From Euryodendron excelsum (lineage: Eukaryota > Streptophyta > Magnoliopsida > Ericales > Pentaphylacaceae), in NCBI GenBank assembly GCA_033060915.1, contig CM065397.1, forward strand, positions 13,134,001 through 13,198,000: a stretch of DNA of 64,000 bases, in the 5' to 3' direction. Positions 55,191 through 64,000 of the stretch are shown here, piece by piece. How positions within the stretch are numbered: the first letter of the stretch is position 1; every line of letters begins with the position of its first letter. Both the position numbers and the translations under genes were made by a program. The notes under the pieces are model-generated. The model searched no databases. It saw only the letters and a program-made list of their open reading frames with translations, and had not been told where the DNA came from.

Positions 55191-56167
55191 AATGTTAAAA
55201 ACTTAATCAATATGTCAAAAGACTAAAGTTTGATGAAACGTGTGAGATCAATTCTTATATTCCGTTTTATATTAGAATAATTCAACCTATGTTTCATACC
55301 ACATGTTGGGCATATTAGAATTATAACATAAAATCTGTTAAAATTTGATAGTTGATATAGAGAGTAAGGGTAACATGGTGTTTCCACATCATTGAATATT
55401 CACCTCGATCCATAATCCACTTAATTTTTGGGTCTCTCTAACATATACAATACCAAGAGTCCTAATCAAATTATTGGAGCTCAGTCGAATTGCATGTAAG
55501 GAGCAATCATTTTGCCATTCATGAAAACACACACACACACAGATATATATATATATATATATATTTAATGCTGCCATCATTATTGGTTTACTTAATAACT
55601 TTGAAAGTGTACGTTAAACTATAAATTCAGCTGAAATATTGAAATTTTTTCATTTTTGAGAAAGTCTAACAAAATAATTTCTTTCCGAAATTTCATAATT
55701 CTCCGTATGAATAATTCAGTCTAAAATTTTATATTTGGAGATATATGAATCAGTTATTGGGCAACCCCTCGGAGGATTCTATTTGCAACCGTGTGCTTTA
55801 GATGAACTTTTTCATGATCAATATAAACAAATTCACAAAAAAAAAAAAAAAAGGAAGCTTGAGTTAGTATTTCCCAATGTTTATCATTGTTAAAACTACG
55901 ATTGTGTAGACAATAACCCTGCACGAAATCGAGAGAGCAAGTTGGTCAAAACCCAACAACAATATTGCTCTATTGTGAATTGGGCGTCACCGGTTTGAAA
56001 CACTTATATATGAGGATATAATTATATATATTTAACTCCCTCCAAACTCAGCCTGAGCCTCATGTAATGAGGTTTCCCTTTTATGGTAATTGACTTAATC
56101 AATGCCAACTATTACCTAGTATGTGTTTCAATCTTCGTGTATTAAGGCTTTTAAGTACCCTAACCCA

Positions 56168-56330
56168 AGAAGTGGGGTTAGCCTAGTGAAAACCGGTGCT
56201 CCCATCCGTGTCTTAGTTCATGGGTCCAACTCAACTTAATCTTACTTTCATTAAGGTGGAGAGTTTGTGTTAAGTGAAGACTCGAATTTAGTTAACTGTC
56301 CATTCCATCTTCCCAAACTCTTTTACCATC
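56168..56330 (+). mobile_element. tRNA-related SINE-like sequence (copy 2)
   Basis: Counterpart of 3,058-3,215, with GGGGTTAGCCTAGTG and a box-B-like GGGTCCAACTC. Box B has one change from copy 1. Confidence 0.4.
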
Positions 56331-56508
56331 ACAGAATAAGCAAAATGCTACTGACTTAAAAAAGTTTTTTTACAAATTTCATTTACAAGATAATTTGATC
56401 CCTTGCCATATCATTACGAGATTCCTCCATTCTGGTCATTGGTTAAGAGAGACTACCAATTAACAGAACCTATTAATAATTGGTATAAGGTGGGATTTTT
56501 TAAGGAGG

Positions 56509-56664
56509 GTGATGGAGGCCATGGGGTTTAGTGAGAGATGGATTTGGCTAATTTGGCAGTGCATCGCAACAGTCTCTTTTGCTGTTTTAATCAACAACTG
56601 TCCCTCTCCCTACTTTTAACCTAAATGTGGACTGCGGCAAAGGGATCAATTGTCTCCTTATTAG
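56509..56664 (+). mobile_element. LINE reverse-transcriptase remnant (copy 2)
   Basis: Counterpart of 3,401-3,556. It reads VMEAMGFSERWIWLIWQCIA, has a stop after SPYF, then KCGLRQRDQLSPY. The conserved RQGDPLSP has become RQRDQLSP. Confidence 0.75.
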
Positions 56665-58148
56665 GAATGACAATTGGATTCGAAAAATCCGAACCTCTTC
56701 ACCCCGTTCCTAATATGAAGGGTTCAGAGTATAAATAAGCTGACTATGGGAGATATGGAGAAAAAAAACAAAACCCGATGTGAGTTTGGAATGAGGTAAA
56801 ATTAAGGTCACTCTATCCTGATAATTTTATGAAATCTTTAAATACTAATATTGTATTTAACGGTACAAAAATATTCTTAGTATATAAACAAATATTATAA
56901 TTTTAATGTTATTTCTTATTCTTGAGTTTTAGACAATTTCTTTCTCAATTATATATTGAGTTAATGTTCATATAATTTGCATAACTTTTTATTTTTAGAG
57001 GTTTATTTTTATTTTGAAATTTTATACCAATTAAACTCAAATCCCGATTAACTTCAGTGGAACGGAAACAAGATGGAAAAGTTTAACCCATCATGGGTTT
57101 GAAACAGGAAACGGAAACAAGATGGAGAAGTTTAACCCATCATGAGTTTGAAACAGGGTGTGAATTAAAATTTTTTTTATTAAGAACAGAGTAAAATTTA
57201 GTCTGCTTGTTGCATCCCTATTTCTTATATCTTTATTTTATGCACTGAAACCTAATCTGTTTTGAATTGTTGGGTCGGCAGGGGCTTTGTCGCGGGATTG
57301 CTGTTGAGTCATAATGTGGGCCCACAGAGATTGCCATCCTTGAATCTATTGCCACAATGTGGGCCATTTGGGTTACATCAAAACGAGGTTCTCTTTGAGA
57401 ATTCTACGTTTCAACCGCAGGAGAGGAGACCATTGCTTTTTCGGAGGAAGTGTTGGAGGCAATTATTGGGTGTTAGGAGCCTGAAAGGATTGAATGGTTT
57501 GTTAGACCTATGCTTGAAAAAAAAGTATAATGATTAAGTAATACTAAATATTCAATAATAATTCTTATGATTTAGTAACACGTGATATGTAAATATATTA
57601 ACAATCTAAATTTATAATATAGTAAAGAGACTTTTAAAAAAAAATGTTACGTGACAAAATTTGATAGGATGTTTTTGTAAAAAGCTCCCCACTCCACCAT
57701 AAATTTATGTTAATGATACATTCACATCTCACTTGTTACTATTTGATATGAATTACTATTAAATACTCAGCACTACCTGAACACTAAACTATTTTCCTAT
57801 GCTCAGAGACATTTTTGCATTTACTAAGTCTAATAAGGAAAACAAAAAGACTTAGTTAGATAATATTAAGTGCTCGGTAGCAATTCATATTAAATGATAA
57901 CACACGTTATATGAATACATCAATAATCTAAATTTGTGATATAATAAAAACATTTAAAAAAAAATATTACGTAACAAAATTTGATAAGTTATTTTTCTAA
58001 GAGTTTACTACATAAATTCAAATTATTGATGTATTCACCATTTAATAAACTACTACTAAACACTCAGTACTACCTAACTAACCATTGAACTATATTCCTA
58101 CATCCCACTTATCAACATTTGATCATATTTAGTGTTCATTTCTAAGCA

Positions 58149-58182
58149 GCCCCCCACACACACACACCCCCCCGCCCCCCCC

Positions 58183-58214
<32 letters not shown>
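58149..58214. repeat. Poly(C) tract, about 65 bp
   Basis: Almost pure C with a short CA run at the left and single G or A interruptions. It sits exactly where the match to the left flank copy ends. It could form a G-quadruplex or i-motif, or mark an assembly problem. Confidence 0.9.
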
Positions 58215-58216
<2 letters not shown>

Positions 58217-60567
58217 CCGCCCAACAAAAAAAAATCGTGTTTACTATTTACTTCAGTGATATTTGGATGAAGGAAGAGGAAGTGAAGGGGAAATAAAAGT
58301 TAGCCTGATGGGTGCTTCAGACACTATCTTGCTCTTTTTCCCTCTCACAACTGATCTGAAGAGACAAACAGAGGCTTTCCAAAAAATCCAGACAATAACA
58401 GATTCCATTGGTGGCAACACCAGAAGAAATCAAAGGAAATTCTGCCTCTTGGATGAATCTACTTGCCGGAAACTGCTTGGTCCAACATTTCTACTTCCCA
58501 TTTTTTGACCATTTCTACTTGCCCTTCACTAAGAAAGGGAGGAGAAGAATCACACAGCAGGAAGTCGAAAGGCCATGAACCAGTGTTTGATTGTTTTCTG
58601 TCACAGTCTACCGGCAACAGAATCCACATCCCCCCTACTACCAAAAGGGGAATCCGACCCTCCCGGATTCCTGTGAAGCCCTTACTGTTACTACCACACT
58701 GCCCAAATCGTATGGGAAGCTAGTTTTCCATACATATTTCTAGGCACATATTTCAATTCTTGTCATTTTTTACGAATGCTTTCCCACACCAAGGGTCATC
58801 TGGATTGGCATCTTAGAAAGACTTCTCAATCTTATGCATTCCGGTCGACATTCATGGTTAGTAACATCAAAATTTTCTGGATTCTTTCCTTGTTTCCAGA
58901 GGAGAATAGAAAGAAAGGTATTCGTACTACCTGTTCAAATTCTCTAGTCAAGCAGCTTCCCCATGGCCCTGGATGACCTTAGAGAGTTGTCTCGTGCCCC
59001 TAGCTATTCTCTACCTACCTTTTGTTGAAGGTCGTGCGAGCTTTTCCTAGGAATATCATTCTTAACATTTCTTTCTGGTCCTTGCATACCATCTTTGCAC
59101 ACTGTTTCCGAACTCCTGTTATCTGCTAGCAGTTTTGCTGAAAATTAAATTTGCGTTAGATGCAAACTAGTTGCATAAAATCTGCTGGCAGTCATGCTTC
59201 ATACACCAGCAAAACAATATGAACATCAAAATAGGTGACTTCACTAAACAGAACTCATTTTAATTTTCAAGAAGTTATTCAATCCGAATTGGCCTATTAT
59301 TCTATGAGGATAGACAATTAATTATCAATTCATAGAAAGCTGAGAAAAGGAGAGGGGATTACAAAAAGTGGGTCTCCATCTGGAGTACTTTAGAACAAGT
59401 TACCAACAGAGTATCAACCGCTCCAACTGCAATGGCAGTGACGACAGGTCTCCAGAAACATTTCCTAGATTCAATGTCTATTAAAGTAAAAGGTGCCCAC
59501 TGCCAACAAATTTTATCAAGAAATTTGGAATTAACTAGAATCTCTTGAAAAAGGATAAAAAAAGAAGCAGAAATAAAAACATAACAGGGTACAAGGCGCG
59601 GTCAAAATGAGCAAAGAAAAAGCTGCACAGAAGTCTCTTATGGCAGCTTTACAACACTTCACTAAAATAGAAACCTTCATACTTCTGTCAGAATTATGCA
59701 AGTAATATGGTATGTATGCACAAACAAACGACGACATGCACAAAAGTGGATTCAAATTTATTACCTTGGAACCTCCAAATATAAAGCTTCAAACCCATGT
59801 ATTCTGATAAAAACATGAATTTCTTATGACAAGGAAGTTGATCTGATATCAAACTTCCAGTAAGCCCTTCCACATTTACATGCATCATGTATAAAAATCT
59901 GAAACACCGAAAAAAAAAAAGTTGGCTATGAGCAGTAACCATAAAGGCTAAATACAAGCCCCATCAGAGCAGCAACACACATGGAAGAAATGTGATCTGA
60001 AATACCTGCAACACCACATTAGAGTGGTCACACCCTGATGCACTTGAGTACCTAGATTAAAACTGATCCAAGTGAACATCCAGGGCTTCGATCCAAAGTA
60101 ATTAAAGCAATAAAATAGAAAGTAACAAAATCTTGAATGAAATGAAATACACAGCCAAAACAACCAAATAACATAAAGTCAACTTTATGGTCTATTAACA
60201 GAAGAATGGGAGAAACACTTTACAAATCATCCATGAAACAGTAAAACATGCAAATGGCTTAGTCAATATAGCCATCTATATACTCAAAACCAACCAGCTT
60301 TTGACAGGCCAAGTTCTAACACCATCGATTGTGCTTGTATTTTGTGGTCACCATAAGAGAAAAACAACGTGCAATCTGATACTGAAGCACTCAACCAATC
60401 CTAACTTCACGACATTGGTAAATCTTCAATGCATTTGTGTATCCCTCCTTCAGATCCATGCCTAAAGGAGAGAGAAGAAAAACGAAACACTGCTTAGTAG
60501 TTGATCAACAACTTATGGTTCAAACGATGGCACCAGAGTATGGAGTCAGAGAATGTTGTCATACCAA
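58215..60567. other. Downstream region of the second kinase gene
   Basis: About 2.3 kb with no recognised gene. It is probably the kinase 3' UTR nearest 60,567, then intergenic. Open frames at 58,263-58,723 on both strands show no family signature. The equivalent stretch is missing from the left duplication copy. Confidence 0.45.
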
Positions 60568-63500
60568 TTACTTGGCTGAAGAAATGCGGTTCAATGATGG
60601 CATCCAGCTGCTTGAAGCACCAGCTCTGCTCCCAAATACACGACCCACATTTGACGATTCAGTTGGCTCCTCTGGTTTTGGAAGATTTCTTTTGAAGGCA
60701 CCAGCCAGAGAAAACGAAGTAGATGGCATGCGTGCATTGCTTAAAGTCTGCAACAATCAAATTTGAAAAAGATCATTGCTTGAACAGTGCCAAGTTACAT
60801 TGTAATACAACTGGTAACTGCAACAAACAAGGACAGACAACACCACGTGTATTACAGTAGTAATATGAAGTTCCACAAGGGTGGATGCATTTCCAGGAGA
60901 ATTGTGAGCCAATGGAGTCCCCAATATATAAAGAGAAACTGTAATAGAAGTAAAAGAACTACAATAGATTCTACTTCATACTATAACTTACATGTTTCTC
61001 GATGGGATTATCAGCATTCAAATTGTGTGCTATTCCTGATCTAGAATGCATGTCACCATCAGGGAGTGCAAAACAACTTGATCCTCTGTGGTCTGTAGCT
61101 TCGGCTGAGTAAGAAGCATCATTGTCTCCTGAAAGACAAGGCATGAACATAAATGTTCAATTCACAATACATCCTATTTGGATTTCCCAATCAAACAATG
61201 TACAAAAACTCCATTTGGAAAAGAAATAAGAAACTTCAGCTTTCTCCATGACCTAAGTAGGGTTTTGAGGTGAGAATTCCAAGGATTAGTCAACTTCCAT
61301 GAAGAACTATATGCCATGAAATTAAAACAGGATTTCCCAGGTAAATAATACGAAATAAAAAGGCAAAAAAAATACAAAGTGCATAGGGCAGAGCCATTGT
61401 AGATTGAAGCACTGCAAGTTCTTGTTATCACCACATAATGACAGCAGCAAAACTGTGTTTGTTCGTTTAACTCAAAACTTGTCACAAGGAGGTCAATAAA
61501 GGATTCCATGCAGATAGTGCAGTGAGAACTTCACTGTACACAGCAGAAGTACGTATTGGTTATACTACTTAAAAATCAAAAGGTAAATTTCATTCTCATG
61601 GGCATCCAAATGCATTTCTCAATCCTTAATTCTACACTCAAAACACAAAACACAAACAGATGGCAATTATAGGATTTCAACAAATGACATAACTTCTGTA
61701 AGGAGTGAATAGGTGATGGGGTATTTTGTGTAGTGGTCACTTTGGTATACAGGTTGCATCCCCATGATGCTTTCTATTGCAATTTAGTTATAAAAAAATA
61801 ATTTCTGCTTGGCAGTATCATTCTCGTAATCAAAATGGTGACTCCAATTCTGAGCAACTAACTTTTGTACTGGCATGCACCGTAAACAGAATGGACCAAT
61901 TTAATATCAAAGGGGTATCTAAAATGCCCCTTCATTGTTGTTTCTTCACCAAACATGCTACAGACACATGAAAACACAAACAATATAGATCATGAACAGT
62001 TTTCGACAAAGCCCTAGTCACTTGTCAAGTTGTTCATTTTCCAGGAAACATGGGACTCAGAAAATTCCTTAGAAAAAGTTTTACATATCACTCCAGGCAC
62101 TGAAACTGCACGCACCAACTTACTTTGATGTTTATGCAAATCCATAGGCATTACCCTATTGTTGGTCACCCCTGAAGCAGGCTGTAAAGCCTGCAATAAT
62201 ACCATGACAAAGAAACACAAGATTTATTTTTAATAAACGCAAAATCAATAATAATTCACAATAAACTCAAATAGTTACACCACAAAACAAATACTAACAG
62301 ATGATCGAGGCTCAACTTTCGTCCTTTGTGTTTGCTGGTACTTCAGAATTGTCCAATCAAATACATAATCGAACACAAATCCTGCCAGACATGGTACAGC
62401 AAGTGAATCATACAGCAAAGACAAACACTAACCAGTATATGCTCCATCCACCCTCGTCCAATGAAGCTAACTGACATAATATATTACTTATTTTTATAAA
62501 CCACGAGTTAAAATAAAAGAAAGTTGACGTCCAAGAAGCATAAAGGAGATTTAGTGAGGAAACATGCCAAGACAAAGTGTCCATGTAATACACAGGTGAA
62601 GAGCTGCTGAGTCACCAGAGCACCCTCCTCCAGATACAATAGTTTGACAAGTTCTTTTTGAAGGTTCAAAACATTTTAAGATAACTAGAGTCTAGACAAA
62701 ATTCAGTGTTTGTCAAGCTAATAATATTACGGATTTGGTGATTCCATCAATTATTTACTGCTACAGGTCGCACTTTCGCATTATAGCAGGATGCTTTGGC
62801 AAACGGAGATCAAACAGGCAGGCACTTTCATGGCAGAGATCACAGCTCAGGCATCAAGGTCGTAGAGCTCACAATTTGGTTCTTTATTTACCTCAAGTCA
62901 TCTCTATAAGTACTTCCTCATAGTTTCAGACTTGACTATAATGTCTCCATACTATACTAAACCATAACTAGTCACTACTCTGCCATAAAGACTAAATAAG
63001 CTCTTGATATCCAATGAAACGATTATGAACTCATATGTCACGCAGACCGACTATTAAAAAAAAATTGCCACTATGCATTCAACCTCAAGCTATGTACTAC
63101 ACCGGTTGCAATTCCTCAAGTAATGAAATGTATATGTATTTAAATTTCTGATGAATTTGACTTATCAGAAAGTATCTGATGAATTGGTACCTTCACGAGT
63201 AAACAAGTCACGAAACAGCCGCTTCAAGAATCCATAATCCGGCCGTTGATCAAATGTTAAAGAGTGACAATAATGGAAATAAGAAGCAAATTCCACTGGA
63301 TGAGACTTGCATAAAACCTTTCAAAACAAATGCCATGTCAGATAACTCTTATGCAAAAGGTTCAAAATTCAATACGACAGCCACTTCTGAAAGGAAGAAG
63401 TGAGAATTTTTGTTCAAAATTCAATACAAGAGGGGCTCTTTATTAAACTCCCCATTCTTATTGTTAAAAAGATGATGTTTTACGCTTTTACCTTAGCTAA

Positions 63501-64000
63501 CAGAATATTAAAGTTCACATAATACTTTTTTGGGCTCAAAGGGAATTAAATTGTTGTGTAACTTATCAGTAAATAAATAAATTGTTATATAATACTCGAG
63601 AATAGCACTGGACAAGTACAAGAGTTGAAGAAAATGATAGATTCTAAGAAAGTAACTCCAATTTGCCATTTTTTGGGGCCAAAGTTCAATTTCCAAAATA
63701 AATCACAAAGGGCACAACTCAAATCAGCAAGAACAAACCTCAATGGGAGTCGATAACTTCTTCTCACATATTTTGTCATATTTCTGCTTCTTTGTTGCAG
63801 CTTTTAGACCCTGCCATGGGAGGCTAAAGGCAGCAATGAAGGAATCAGTCAGGCCAAACCCAAATATTACAAAATTAAATTCGTATAATCCAGTTGTACC
63901 ATCTCCTCCAAGTAATATGTTGTGTGGGATGTAGACAATAAAATCAAGGGAAAATCCAGCACATTTTCCATACTCGAATGCAGAATTCCAGGTAAGGGAA
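60568..64000 (-). CDS. Casein kinase 1-like (CKL) gene, 3' part
   Basis: CK1 kinases phosphorylate Ser/Thr on acidic or primed sites; plant CKLs act in hormone, light and cytoskeletal processes. Exons seen, in coding order: 63,739-63,823, 63,191-63,317, 62,299-62,381, 62,124-62,190, 60,992-61,128, 60,568-60,747. All have GT-AG borders and compatible phases (679 nt, 225 residues plus stop). The kinase C-lobe reads [43 protein letters not shown], then [18 protein letters not shown]. The low-complexity tail includes [17 protein letters not shown], a Ser/Asp-rich exon and [18 protein letters not shown], ending SLNRISSAK. No stop or frameshift was seen. The catalytic loop and N-terminus lie beyond 64,000. 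The next upstream exon should start about 60 bases past the window, judged from the left copy. Confidence 0.88.
62885..64000. repeat. Segmental duplication, second copy of kinase segment
   Basis: Partner of 29,948-31,046, same orientation. The match starts at 'tctctataagtacttcctca' and runs to the window end. Confidence 0.92.

Larger units (their letters stand above)
53314..58148. repeat. Segmental duplication, second copy of flank segment
   Basis: Collinear with 1-5,303. It lacks the insertions found there at 1,620-2,253 and 4,123-4,557, and has its own MITE at 53,746-54,207. An open frame at 57,262-57,537 matches 4,600-4,790 and is not recognisable as a protein family. The match ends just before a long C run. 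Confidence 0.9.

Noticed and set aside
57262..57537. 91-codon open frame in the second flank copy
   Set aside because: The match in copy 1 (4,600-4,790) does not keep the frame, and no family signature is visible.
58263..58976. Overlapping open frames on both strands downstream of the kinase
   Set aside because: No domain, no splice-consistent extension and opposite-strand overlap. Probably chance frames in UTR or intergenic sequence.

Overview
This is a 64 kb piece of a plant (angiosperm) nuclear genome. The evidence is AT-rich, intron-rich genes of plant-specific or plant-expanded families (an ATL RING-H2 ligase, an ankyrin/PGG membrane protein, a carotenoid cleavage dioxygenase, a CKL casein kinase 1), set among nested LTR retrotransposons and MITEs. 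I cannot fix the species. No bacterial, organellar, CRISPR or rRNA/tRNA gene was seen.

Layout. 1-5,303: repeat-rich flank, one copy of a duplicated segment. 5,609-27,737: a decayed Tat-lineage Ty3/gypsy retrotransposon (gag, PR-RT-RNaseH-second RNaseH-integrase, an antisense spliced gene, 3' end). It carries inserted solo LTRs, each with a perfect 5-bp target-site duplication: a 4.6-kb LTR inside its 5' LTR, a 1.4-kb LTR inside integrase that itself carries a 4.8-kb LTR, and a 1.8-kb Sirevirus-like LTR downstream of pol. 27,738-29,947: truncated LTR debris. 29,948-31,885: a truncated casein kinase 1-like pseudogene (minus). 33,817-36,949: a carotenoid cleavage dioxygenase gene (plus; 12 exons seen, all in phase). 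38,184-39,044: an ATL RING-H2 gene broken by one TAG. 39,990-45,786: an intact three-exon ankyrin/PGG gene (minus). 45,797-52,527: a direct tandem duplication of the ankyrin gene's 5' flank. 53,314-58,148: second copy of the 1-5,303 segment. 60,568-64,000: 3' exons of a second, intact-looking casein kinase 1-like gene (minus), running off the window.

The two flank copies and the two kinase copies lie in the same order and orientation, so the window spans a large tandem segmental duplication. In the left copy the stretch matching about 58.1-62.9 kb, including the kinase 3' exons, has been replaced by the retrotransposon nest. Insertions present in one copy and absent from the other (a TTA-flanked MITE, a Mutator-like element, a hAT MITE) give relative dates.

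I found no clearly undescribed system. The most unusual structures are an array of hairpins with matching stem changes upstream of the TATA box in the 4.6-4.8-kb LTRs, the hairpin-rich 61-bp tandem repeat and antisense spliced gene of the Tat element, and the single nonsense codon in the ATL gene.
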